Positions 15,275 through 23,136 of a stretch of DNA of 32,847 nucleotides are shown here, in pieces. The position numbers were made by a program, and so were the translations under genes. Every line of letters begins with the position of its first letter. The stretch's first letter is position 1. Below the pieces are notes generated by a model. That model searched no databases. It worked only from the letters and a program-made list of their open reading frames with translations, and was not told the DNA's origin. The DNA is taken from assembly GCF_944380975.1 (NCBI RefSeq), contig NZ_CALWJK010000025.1, forward strand, positions 1-32,847. The letters run 5' to 3'. Source of the stretch: an uncultured Agathobaculum sp. Lineage in GTDB: Bacteria; Bacillota; Clostridia; Oscillospirales; Butyricicoccaceae.

Positions 15275-15877
15275 ATGTCAAAATCCAACGGTATTCTGGC
15301 GATGGATCCAAGCAATTACCGGGAGATCGACGGGGTCGTTTTCGATCTGGACAGCTACGCCAAGCACTGTGCACCCGCAGCACAAGAGCAGCCCGCAGTC
15401 GAAGAACCTGCACCCGCCGAGCCGATCCCCGCACCGGAAGGCATCCTTGCCATGGACCCGGAGCACTATCGTGCACTCGACGGCGTCGCAATGGATGAGG
15501 ACAGCTTTGCCCGCCATACGCAGCCGCCTTCTGCGGATGAAGCCCCGGCAGAAGAAGAGATTATGGTCGAGCAGGCCGCACCCAACGGCGTATTCGCGGT
15601 CGATCCGTTTCCAAACGGCTGGTACCCCGCCCAGGATGATCAACCTCCTGTACCGATCATGGGCGGTGCGTTGCCGCCGGTCGAGATCCTCGAAAACGGC
15701 ACACATGTGGTCACCGTGATCCGCACGGTCTTTCTGCGCACCGGCTCGGGTTCCGGTTCCGGCTCCTATGTGACCTCGTACACCACCTCGTACCGCACCA
15801 GCTATCTTTCTTCCGGCTCATATGTGTTCGGTTCCTGCACCTATCTGGTCGGCGGCTACGGATTGGAGCTGATTTGA
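15275..15877 (+). CDS. Hypothetical repeat protein with Ser/Thr/Tyr/Gly-rich tail
   Basis: A 200-residue protein of no family I recognise. It holds two copies of a 26-residue unit (6-31 and 56-81: GILAMDP, then Y-R, a DGV and D-DS-F/Y-A-R/K-H) and a shortened third copy at 105-119 (GVFAVDPFPNGWYPA). Pro/Ala/Glu-rich linkers separate them. A conserved-looking middle (126-156) leads to a low-complexity tail: four GS pairs (157-164), then TSY at 167, 171 and 175, SSGSY, and a hydrophobic end. There is no signal peptide or membrane helix. ATG 15275 has AAGGGGG upstream; a GTG 6 bp earlier is too close to it. The stop overlaps the glycosyltransferase start, so it may be that enzyme's substrate. 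Confidence 0.75.
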   Translation: MSKSNGILAMDPSNYREIDGVVFDLDSYAKHCAPAAQEQPAVEEPAPAEPIPAPEGILAMDPEHYRALDGVAMDEDSFARHTQPPSADEAPAEEEIMVEQAAPNGVFAVDPFPNGWYPAQDDQPPVPIMGGALPPVEILENGTHVVTVIRTVFLRTGSGSGSGSYVTSYTTSYRTSYLSSGSYVFGSCTYLVGGYGLELI

Positions 15878-16740
15878 TGCTGCGTGCGTTTCACTCCACC
15901 TGGACGCGCCCGTTTTTTGTGCGCTCGCCCGACCAACCCTATGCGATCGAGCCGTTCGAGCTGCTGACGACCGCGCTTTCCGCGTTGGCGTGGCGGCGCG
16001 AAAACGGATCCATCCGTATGATCTGCGATACCAAGGCCCAGCGATACTATGAAGCGCTCGGCCTTACTTTTTTGTGGGACGAAGGCGTGCATCCCTTGCT
16101 TGACGCTGTGCCGGAGGACGTAAACCCCATGGCATTCTGGGCGGCAGGCAAGCTGTACGCCCTGTCCGCGATGCCCTCCCCCTGTGTGATGATCGACACC
16201 GATTTTATCTGCTGGAAACCGCTTACGCCGCTGCTGCAAGGGCTGGATGCCGCTGCCATCCACCGCGAGGACATCATGCCGGACATCTATCCGGATGTGC
16301 GGTCGTTTACCCAAACACATGGTTTTGACTTTTCAGCCTTCGACTGGACAGTGCAGCCGTTCAACACCGCGCTTTGCTATCTGGCAAACGATGATTTTCG
16401 GCGGTATTATACGGATACCGCCATCCGTTTTATGCGATGCTCTCCAGACGCAGACGACGTGCTGACCTATATGGTCTTTGCCGAGCAGCGCCTGCTGGCG
16501 ATGTGCGCTGCACAAAAGGGCATTCGTGCTGCCGCGTTATCCGATCTGGAAGCGCTGTTTACCGGCACACAGCAAGGTTACTTTACACATATCTGGGGCT
16601 TTAAGCAGCAGATGCGGGATGAACCCGCACTCTACGAGGACTTTTGCCGTCGCTGCGCCGCACGACTGCGGCGTGATTTTCCGGACGCGGCCGTACATAT
16701 CGCCGCCGTGCCCACGCTTGCCCGCTATTTTACAGACTGA
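15877..16740 (+). CDS. Glycosyltransferase-like protein with DTD motif
   Basis: A 287-residue protein resembling capsular polysaccharide/DUF6734-type glycosyltransferases of the GT-A fold. After MLRAFHSTWTRPFF, a first Rossmann-like half (about 24-66) leads to the metal/nucleotide-sugar motif VMIDTDFICWKPL, with DTD at 107-109. Later conserved-looking pieces are VQPFNTALCYL and THIWGFKQQM. There is no membrane span. Its ATG overlaps the preceding stop by one base (TGATG), so translation is coupled to the repeat protein. Donor and acceptor are unknown; the tail of the repeat protein is an obvious candidate acceptor. The family name is from memory and less certain than the DXD assignment. Confidence 0.68.
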   Translation: MLRAFHSTWTRPFFVRSPDQPYAIEPFELLTTALSALAWRRENGSIRMICDTKAQRYYEALGLTFLWDEGVHPLLDAVPEDVNPMAFWAAGKLYALSAMPSPCVMIDTDFICWKPLTPLLQGLDAAAIHREDIMPDIYPDVRSFTQTHGFDFSAFDWTVQPFNTALCYLANDDFRRYYTDTAIRFMRCSPDADDVLTYMVFAEQRLLAMCAAQKGIRAAALSDLEALFTGTQQGYFTHIWGFKQQMRDEPALYEDFCRRCAARLRRDFPDAAVHIAAVPTLARYFTD

Positions 16741-16751
16741 CACAGCAAAAC

Positions 16752-16783
16752 GGCCCGCACCACTTCGGTGCGAGCCATTTTTT
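16752..16783. terminator. Bidirectional terminator between the GT gene and scrK
   Basis: GGC-C-CGCACC pairs with GGTGCG-A-GCC around ACTTC (one internal mismatch), followed by a run of six T on the plus strand and by TTTT when read on the minus strand. It closes both convergent operons. Confidence 0.8.
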
Positions 16784-16791
16784 CATGTATC

Positions 16792-17754
16792 TTAGTCCGG
16801 ATATACCTGTTTCAGCTCATCCAACGTTGCCATGACCGCACCCTTATGCTGCACGGTGAGCGATGCATACTGCGCGGAAAAGCGCAAATAGGCTTCGAGC
16901 TGCGCCTGCGGCAACGTGGACAGATCATCCACGCCAATACCGTCCCGCGTCAGCTGATACAGGAATGAACCGATGAACGAATCGCCCGCGCCGGTCGTGT
17001 CAGTGACCGGAACGGACAGCGTTTCGGCAAATGCCTCAGTCTGCGGCGTGTAAACCGCCGAGCCATGCGCGCCGCGTGTGACCAGCAGCAGCTTGCAGCC
17101 GCCTGCAAACAGCTGCTTTGCCGCCTCGCGCTCATCCGTGCAGCCGGTGACAAACTCCACCTCATCATCCGACAGCTTGACCAGATCGGCAAAGGCCAGG
17201 AACGCGCGGATGGCTGCCTGACAATCCGCCGGATCGTCCCACAGCGGCAGGCGTACATTGGGGTCGAACGAAATCAATGCGCCTGCTTCGCGCGCCAGTT
17301 CGATGGCGCGCCGGTGCGCCGCCCGCACCGGCCAGTCGACCAAATCGACCGAACAGAAGTGCAGCACCGCACAGTCATGGAACATATCCGGATGGATCTG
17401 CGCTTCATCGAGGAACAAATCGGCCGAAGGATTGCGGAAAAAGGAGAACTCGCGGTTGCCGGTCGCATCGAGCGAGACAAAGGCAAGACCAGTATTGGCG
17501 CGCCCTGTGCGGAACACCGTGGAAATATCCACACCGTTGCCTTCAAGCACCTTGAGAATATGCGTGCCGAAGGCATCCTCACCCACCTGTGAGATCATAG
17601 CCGCATTGCCGCCTAACCGCGCAACCGCCGCCGCAACATTGGCGGGCGCACCGCCTGCAACGCGCTCAAAATGCGTCACCTCGTCCAGCGCGCAGCCCTT
17701 CTGCTGCGGCACAAAGTCGATCAGCAGTTCCCCGATCGCCACCACTTTTTTCAT
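16792..17754 (-). CDS. scrK: Fructokinase (PfkB/ribokinase family)
   Basis: A 320-residue sugar kinase. PfkB signature 1 is in the GGAPANVAAAVARLGG region (34-49). The anion-hole/catalytic motif is DTTGAGDSF (252-260), with base Asp258. Ribokinase-family kinases of this length beside ScrA and ScrB are normally fructokinases, phosphorylating the free fructose released by sucrose-6-phosphate hydrolase. It is the last gene of the scr operon, with a 2-bp gap after the HAD gene. Confidence 0.9.
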   Translation of the reverse strand: MKKVVAIGELLIDFVPQQKGCALDEVTHFERVAGGAPANVAAAVARLGGNAAMISQVGEDAFGTHILKVLEGNGVDISTVFRTGRANTGLAFVSLDATGNREFSFFRNPSADLFLDEAQIHPDMFHDCAVLHFCSVDLVDWPVRAAHRRAIELAREAGALISFDPNVRLPLWDDPADCQAAIRAFLAFADLVKLSDDEVEFVTGCTDEREAAKQLFAGGCKLLLVTRGAHGSAVYTPQTEAFAETLSVPVTDTTGAGDSFIGSFLYQLTRDGIGVDDLSTLPQAQLEAYLRFSAQYASLTVQHKGAVMATLDELKQVYPD

Positions 17755-17756
17755 GC

Positions 17757-18617
17757 CTATTCCTCCAAAATATACCGTTTGATCGCCGCCGCCACGCCGT
17801 CTGAAGCATTATCCAGCGTCACCGCGTCGGCTGCCGCGCGAACATGCGGCGCAGCATTCGCCATGGCAACACCCAGCCCTGCCATTTGCAGCATGGTCAG
17901 GTCATTGTCACTGTCGCCAATCGCCATCACCGCATTCATATCCAAGCCAAGCTGCGCTACAAGCTTCGCAAGTGCATATCCCTTGTGCACACCCTTGCGG
18001 TTGATCTCCACATTTTTCAGTTCGCCGCCATACATCACCGACGGCGTCAGTTCAAACAGACCGGTTTCCTCCAGCGCCTGCATGATTTTATCGATCTGTG
18101 AAGGGTCGAGATGGTGCAAAATCGCCTTGACGATGCGCCCATCCTCGCGCGCAAGTATGTCATCCCATTTTTCTTTGTCCGGAACAAACTCATACCCTTC
18201 GTCCGCTTCATTCAGGGTAACATGTCCACGCCGGCGCAATTCCTCCAGAAAACGCAGAAAATCCCGTCCGTAATACAACCGATCCGCTGTATATATGCAC
18301 AAGTCAAGCCCGAATTTTGCGCATATCGCGCGCACCGCGGCGCACATTTCCCGATCCAATCCATCAAAGGCCATCTGCGCCCCATCCGAAAAGCGCATCA
18401 CCGCCGCACCGTTGGTGATAACCGCCCAATCGGCGGAGGCATCCAGCTGCGCGTTGAATGCGCGTGTTTCGGTCAGATTGCGGCCTGTGCATAACACGAT
18501 CTGCACACCCGCTTGCTGCGCAAGACGAACCGCGCGCGCGTTTTCACGCGACACGCGGCTGTCTGTTCCAAGCAGAGTTCCGTCCAGATCCAGTGCGAGT
18601 AGTTGTATTTTCGGCAT
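17757..18617 (-). CDS. Cof-type HAD-IIB phosphatase
   Basis: A 286-residue HAD hydrolase. Motif I is DLDGTLLG (nucleophile D10, acid D12), the C2B cap domain occupies about 85-190, and motif IV is AIGDSDNDLTML near 220. Cof-type enzymes dephosphorylate sugar phosphates or flavin precursors with broad specificity. It sits between scrB and scrK with 2-bp gaps on both sides, so it is co-expressed with sucrose use. Relief of sugar-phosphate stress is a plausible, unproven role. Confidence 0.86.
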   Translation of the reverse strand: MPKIQLLALDLDGTLLGTDSRVSRENARAVRLAQQAGVQIVLCTGRNLTETRAFNAQLDASADWAVITNGAAVMRFSDGAQMAFDGLDREMCAAVRAICAKFGLDLCIYTADRLYYGRDFLRFLEELRRRGHVTLNEADEGYEFVPDKEKWDDILAREDGRIVKAILHHLDPSQIDKIMQALEETGLFELTPSVMYGGELKNVEINRKGVHKGYALAKLVAQLGLDMNAVMAIGDSDNDLTMLQMAGLGVAMANAAPHVRAAADAVTLDNASDGVAAAIKRYILEE

Positions 18618-18619
18618 GA

Positions 18620-20026
18620 TTATTCCACATCCTGTTGCTCTGTGATTTGCAGCGAGCCCATCTCCCAGAGCTCAGCCTCCGCGCCGAAAATCGTCACGCC
18701 GTGCAGATATGGCGCGGGATAGTAGCGCGTGGACAGCACCTGCTCCCCGCCGTTGATGAACACTTCCAGCGAGGAAGTATCCGCCAGCACGCGCAGCGTC
18801 TCGACCGTATCCACTGATGCAACCCGCACGGTGCGGCCAGAACCGCCGCCATCCAGCGTCAGGCGCAGCTGTCCTGCCTCCCATTCTATCACAGCGCTGC
18901 CGCGGATGACAAGTCTGCCCGTGTTCTCCGTGCGGCAAACCATATCGAATACCTGCGCGTCCTCCGGCGCAACCTGTGCGCCGCGCAACGCGTCGATCTC
19001 GGGCACCGGCGTGCGCAGCAGCCGGTCGCCGTCGCGCCGCAGCAGACACGGCACGGTCAGGCAATGCTGCCAGCCCTGTTCGACGGTCGGGTTGGTATAC
19101 GACGCATCCGGCATGCCCATCCAGCCGATGAGCACACGGCGGTCACCATCAAGGAAGGTCTGCGGCGCATAGAAATCAAAGCCGCAATCCATCTCCTGAA
19201 ATTCTCCCAGCGTGTATTCACCGCGAAAATCGCCGTACAACGGGAAATAACCACAGGTATACACGTTTTGGAATCGGTTGCCCTGCTGCTTGACACCCTG
19301 CGGCGAACATTGCAGGAACCACTGCCCGTCCAGACAGAACAGATCGGGGCACTCCCACATATAACCGAATTTTTCCGGCGTTGTCAGCGTATTGATGTGT
19401 GTCCAGCTGCGCTTATCAGTCGATTCGTATACCAGCAGTTCGCCTCGGTCGTCGCGGGTACGAGCACCGAGCACCATATAATACTTGCCGTCCTGCGCCC
19501 AGACCTTGGGATCGCGCACATGACAGGTCAGATCGGACGGGTAATCCCGGTTTTCCAGCAGCAGTTCGTTGCTCTCCACCGTCACCCCGTCGCGCGACAC
19601 GGCGAGCGCAGTGTTGTGACCGCGCCCCGCCGTAATATAATCGTAATCGCCCGCATGCTTGACGTTGCCCGTATAGTACAGGTACAGCGTGCCATCTTCG
19701 ACGAGCGCCGAGCCGGAATACACCCCGTGGATATCCCACGGCTGATCGGGATATAGCATAGTCGGCAGCTGTTCCCAGTGCAACAGGTCGCGGCTGCGAT
19801 AGTGTCCCCACATCTTGACACCGCCCGTGGGATCAAACGGGCCGTACTGATAGAACACATGGTACCACTCGCCGCAGCGGCACAGGCCGTTGGGATCGTT
19901 CAGCCAACCAACCGGCGGCATCAGATGGAATCGCTGCCGGAAGGGATCGGCCGCTGCACGCGGCCCATCCTCCCGCTCGATGCGGCGTACCAGCCGCGTG
20001 AGGTCCCGTTGTAATGCATTGCTCAT
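18620..20026 (-). CDS. scrB: Sucrose-6-phosphate hydrolase (GH32)
   Basis: A 468-residue intracellular beta-fructofuranosidase that splits sucrose-6-P into glucose-6-P and fructose. The five-blade propeller carries the nucleophile motif WLNDPNG (Asp44), the RDP motif (171-173) and the acid/base motif ECP (Glu225). The C-terminal beta-sandwich has the DTSSLEVFINGGE segment typical of GH32. There is no signal peptide, which fits an intracellular phosphosugar substrate. It follows scrA by a 15-bp gap with AGGAG. Confidence 0.94.
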   Translation of the reverse strand: MSNALQRDLTRLVRRIEREDGPRAAADPFRQRFHLMPPVGWLNDPNGLCRCGEWYHVFYQYGPFDPTGGVKMWGHYRSRDLLHWEQLPTMLYPDQPWDIHGVYSGSALVEDGTLYLYYTGNVKHAGDYDYITAGRGHNTALAVSRDGVTVESNELLLENRDYPSDLTCHVRDPKVWAQDGKYYMVLGARTRDDRGELLVYESTDKRSWTHINTLTTPEKFGYMWECPDLFCLDGQWFLQCSPQGVKQQGNRFQNVYTCGYFPLYGDFRGEYTLGEFQEMDCGFDFYAPQTFLDGDRRVLIGWMGMPDASYTNPTVEQGWQHCLTVPCLLRRDGDRLLRTPVPEIDALRGAQVAPEDAQVFDMVCRTENTGRLVIRGSAVIEWEAGQLRLTLDGGGSGRTVRVASVDTVETLRVLADTSSLEVFINGGEQVLSTRYYPAPYLHGVTIFGAEAELWEMGSLQITEQQDVE

Positions 20027-20041
20027 GGCGATTTTCTCCTA

Positions 20042-21928
20042 TCACTGAAGCGTCAGAACCGTATCTTTCCCGGCCTGTACCGTACCAAACGACGGCTCTA
20101 CCGACGCGAATTGATCTGTATTGGTCACAATAACCGGTGTAATGACCGGATAACCGGCTTTTTGAATGCCTTCGCTGTCAAATTCCAGCAGCAGGTCTCC
20201 CGCCTTAACGTGCTGTCCCTCCTGCACATGAGCGGTGAAGAACTTACCCTCCAGATTGACCGTATCCACGCCCACATGGATGAGCAACTCTGCGCCGTTG
20301 TCGCATTCCAGACCGACCGCATGACCCATGACTGCCGATACAGTCGCGTCACACGGGGCAACGATGCGGTTTTCCGTCGGCTTTACCGCCACGCCCTTAC
20401 CCAGCGCACCGGATACGAACGCAGGGTCATTGATTTCCTCCAGCGAAACCGCCTCACCGGTCAGCGGAGACACCAGTGCAATACTGCTCTGCAGCGCAAC
20501 GACCTTCGGTTTTTCCGGCTCGACAGGCGCCGTTTGGGGCTCGTTTTTATCCTGCGGAATGCCGAAAATCCACGAAAGCACAAATGCAACGCCGGTTGCA
20601 ATACCAATGGTCAGGATATACTGCACCGGATGATGCAGGTGCAGCAGAATGCCGAAGATACCAGTGACACCCGTGCCGGTCGCGCCCAAACCAACGATCG
20701 AAGCATACAGCGCGCCGCACGCACCGCCGATGGACGCTGCGATAAACGGACGGACAAAACGCAGGTTGACGCCGAAGATAGCCGGCTCTGTGATGCCCAT
20801 AAACGCGGAGAGCGATGCCGGAAGCGCCATGGACTTGAGCTTCTTGTTCTTGGTCTTGATGGCGACTGCGAGCGCCGCGCCGCCCTGTGCGACGTTTGCC
20901 GCGCTTGCCAGCGGCAGCCAGAAAGTCAGGCCGTATGCGCTGAGCTGTCCGAGGTCAATGATCGTGTACATATGATGGATGCCGGATACAACCGTTGTGG
21001 CATACAGACCGCCCATCAGGAACGAGCCGATACCAAACGGGATGGCGATCAGCCACTGCACGCCGTTAATGACGAAATTCTCGACCGTGGTAAACACCGG
21101 ACCGATCGCAGCGAGCGTCAGATAGCCGGTCACAAACACGGAAACAAGCGGAGTGACAAACAGATCGAACATCGGCGGCACCACTTTATGCAGCTTCTTT
21201 TCAATGAAGCACATCAGCCATACCGCGATGATAACCGGAATGACGTGACCCTGATAGCCGACCAGCGGCACACTATACAGGCCGAAGAACACTTCCTGAT
21301 AGGTATGTACGCCCTCGGTTGCCACCGTCCATGCATTTTGCAGATTGGGGTGCAGCATAATCATGCCGATGACCGCACCGAGGAACGGGTTGCCGCCAAA
21401 CACCTTAGCCGCCGAGAACGCAATCAGGATCGGCAAGAAGGTATACGCCACATTGGAAAACAGATCGGCAAATACGAACAGCGAGCTTGTGCTGTCGAGC
21501 GTAATAAAGCCGTTGTTGACCATGAACTTGAGCGACTCCATGATGCCCATAAGGAAGCCCGATGCCACGATCGCCGGGATAATCGGTACGAAAATATCGC
21601 CCAATGTCTTAATGCTGCGCTGGAACCAGTTGCCCTTCTGCGCTGCCTGCGCCTTAGCCTCGTCCTTGCTGACCGCCGCCGCGCCCGACTGCGCAATGAA
21701 CTCGTCATACACCTTATTGACCGTGCCGGTACCGAAAATGATTTGCAGCTGCCCCTGCGCCTCAAATACGCCCTGCACGCCCGTTGCATTTTCCAGAGCG
21801 TCCTTATTCACCTTTTTGTTGTCCGCGATCACCAGCCGCAGACGTGTTGCACAATGTGCCGCCGAGATCACATTGTCTTTTCCGCCGATGCTGCTGAGCA
21901 CCTCGGAAGCCGCTTTTCCATAGTCCAC
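20042..21928 (-). CDS. scrA: PTS sucrose transporter subunit IIBCA
   Basis: A 628-residue membrane permease that imports and phosphorylates sucrose. Domains in order are EIIB (1-85, phospho-Cys26 in AAHCATRLRL), EIIC (about 105-460, around ten membrane segments, with GITEPAIFGVN) and a fused EIIA of the Crr type (about 475-628, phospho-His551 in LLIHVGVDTV). The EIIBC part fits the sucrose/trehalose/beta-glucoside group; sucrose is chosen from the adjacent scrB and scrK. The start is GTG 21928 with AAAGGGTGG upstream. The fused EIIA means no separate EIIA-Glc is needed. It is the first gene of the operon, under a LacI-type operator. Confidence 0.92.
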   Translation of the reverse strand: MDYGKAASEVLSSIGGKDNVISAAHCATRLRLVIADNKKVNKDALENATGVQGVFEAQGQLQIIFGTGTVNKVYDEFIAQSGAAAVSKDEAKAQAAQKGNWFQRSIKTLGDIFVPIIPAIVASGFLMGIMESLKFMVNNGFITLDSTSSLFVFADLFSNVAYTFLPILIAFSAAKVFGGNPFLGAVIGMIMLHPNLQNAWTVATEGVHTYQEVFFGLYSVPLVGYQGHVIPVIIAVWLMCFIEKKLHKVVPPMFDLFVTPLVSVFVTGYLTLAAIGPVFTTVENFVINGVQWLIAIPFGIGSFLMGGLYATTVVSGIHHMYTIIDLGQLSAYGLTFWLPLASAANVAQGGAALAVAIKTKNKKLKSMALPASLSAFMGITEPAIFGVNLRFVRPFIAASIGGACGALYASIVGLGATGTGVTGIFGILLHLHHPVQYILTIGIATGVAFVLSWIFGIPQDKNEPQTAPVEPEKPKVVALQSSIALVSPLTGEAVSLEEINDPAFVSGALGKGVAVKPTENRIVAPCDATVSAVMGHAVGLECDNGAELLIHVGVDTVNLEGKFFTAHVQEGQHVKAGDLLLEFDSEGIQKAGYPVITPVIVTNTDQFASVEPSFGTVQAGKDTVLTLQ

Positions 21929-21955
21929 CTTTGTTCCACCCTTTCGTCGTTATTT

Positions 21956-21971
21956 ATGAAACCGATTTCAT
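21956..21971. promoter_or_regulatory. LacI-type operator of the scr operon
   Basis: ATGAAACCGATTTCAT has perfect ATGAAA/TTTCAT arms around a central CG, the usual LacI-family operator form. It also matches the cre consensus at 13 of 14 core positions, so CcpA could bind as well. It begins just downstream of the predicted transcription start (about 21977). Confidence 0.78.
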
Positions 21972-21983
21972 CTTTCTGCAATC

Positions 21984-22013
21984 ATTATACCGCTGTATCC
22001 CTATTTTTGTAAA
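21984..22013 (-). promoter_or_regulatory. Promoter of scrA-scrB-HAD-scrK
   Basis: On the minus strand TTTACA (22013-22008) and TATAAT (21989-21984) are 18 bp apart. The start near 21977 abuts the operator, as expected for steric repression. Confidence 0.72.
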
Positions 22014-22046
22014 TGCGCAATTATACCCAAACCTTTCGATTGGTTT

Positions 22047-22061
22047 TTGCACACTGTGCAA
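22047..22061. promoter_or_regulatory. Perfect palindrome between scrA promoter and lacI terminator
   Basis: TTGCACA-C-TGTGCAA is a perfect 7-bp-arm inverted repeat. Its left half also forms TTGCAC, 18 bp before a plus-strand TATAAT (22071-22076). It may be a regulator site or part of a promoter that would be antisense to the regulator gene. Confidence 0.4.
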
Positions 22062-22082
22062 CAGGCGCTGTATAATATATAC

Positions 22083-22116
22083 AAAAAAGCGGCCTGCGTT
22101 TTGTATACGCAGGCCG
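22083..22116 (-). terminator. Terminator after the LacI-family regulator
   Basis: CGGCCTGCG and CGCAGGCCG form a 9-bp GC-rich stem; on the minus strand it is followed by CTTTTTTG. It lies 19 bp past the regulator stop. Confidence 0.82.
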
Positions 22117-22135
22117 TTCTCCGTTTTTCTTGCAA

Positions 22136-23116
22136 TTATACCGATTCTCCGGCAAAAACCTCAAATCCAAGCATCAACTGTTTTTTTCGATCCACACCTT
22201 GACCGATAATCTCAAGAAGATCGTGCGCCGCTTCCTCTCCGCTGGTCTGGTAATAATAGTGCGCCGTCGCCAGTCGCGGTCGCACCAGCTCGCTCATACG
22301 GGAATGGCCGATGCCCGCAAGGGCAACATCATCCGGTATGCGCTTTCCTTGTTCCTCCAAGCGCTTCTTTGCGCCGATTGCTATGGAATCGGTTGCACAG
22401 AAAATCCCCTGAATATCCGGCACGCGAGCTAACAAACGCTCCGCCGCCGCATAACCGCCGTCAATGGAAAAATCGCTCTGCTCCATCCACTCCGGTCGAG
22501 GTTCCTGCCCGGCGGCACGCAGGGCATCCTGATAACCGGCCCGGCGCGCGGCGCCTGCCGCCTTATCCCGCGGCGTTACGCCGATATATCCCACCCGACG
22601 ACGGCCGCTTTGCAGCAACAGCTCGGTTACTGCGCGCGCTGCGCCGCGGTCATCATGGAACACACAGGATATCCCGTCCATTTGCTGTCCTGCTAATACC
22701 ACCGGCACGCCCAGCGCCGCGAGCGCTTTGCGATGCGCCGCAGACAGAATGGTCGCCACCAGAATCACGCCGTCTACGTTTCCGCTGCGCAGCACCTCCA
22801 GATATTCCAGCTCCTTTTCAATGCGGTTATCCGTATTGGCCAGCAGCAACCGATAACCATTCTCCTCCAGCACGCGGGAAATACCCGCCACCACACGGCT
22901 GATCGACTCCGAATCAATACGCGGCACGATCACGCCGATCATGCGGCTCTTACCCGTGCGAAGCGTCTGCGCCTGCTGGGAGGGAACATAGCCAGTCTCC
23001 TCGATTACACGACGGATCGCTTCCCGCTTTTCCGAGCTGACATAGCCATTGTTCAAATAACGCGATACCGCCGCTTTGGATACGCCCGCGCGGCGCGCGA
23101 TTTCCGCAATCGTCAT
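22136..23116 (-). CDS. LacI-family transcriptional regulator, probable sucrose regulator
   Basis: A 326-residue repressor. The HTH MTIAEIARRAGVSKAAVSRYL (1-21) and hinge helix (SQQAQTLRTGKSR, about 46-58) lead into a periplasmic-binding-like effector domain (59-326; IGVIVPRIDSESISRVV, GYIGVTPRDK). ATG 23116 gives the exact LacI N-terminus and has AAGGAGG in front; an upstream start adding 28 residues is not used. The adjacent scr operator has LacI-family form, so a ScrR role is likely. It lies 20 bp after the metallopeptidase gene, apparently in the same transcript. Confidence 0.88.
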   Translation of the reverse strand: MTIAEIARRAGVSKAAVSRYLNNGYVSSEKREAIRRVIEETGYVPSQQAQTLRTGKSRMIGVIVPRIDSESISRVVAGISRVLEENGYRLLLANTDNRIEKELEYLEVLRSGNVDGVILVATILSAAHRKALAALGVPVVLAGQQMDGISCVFHDDRGAARAVTELLLQSGRRRVGYIGVTPRDKAAGAARRAGYQDALRAAGQEPRPEWMEQSDFSIDGGYAAAERLLARVPDIQGIFCATDSIAIGAKKRLEEQGKRIPDDVALAGIGHSRMSELVRPRLATAHYYYQTSGEEAAHDLLEIIGQGVDRKKQLMLGFEVFAGESV

Positions 23117-23136
23117 TTTCCTTCCTCCTTCGGCCC

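Noticed and set aside
20111-22012. 633-codon open frame on the plus strand
   Set aside because: It is fully antisense to scrA, is rich in Arg, His, Gln and Cys, and has no domain; it is a by-product of GC-rich codon use in the real gene.
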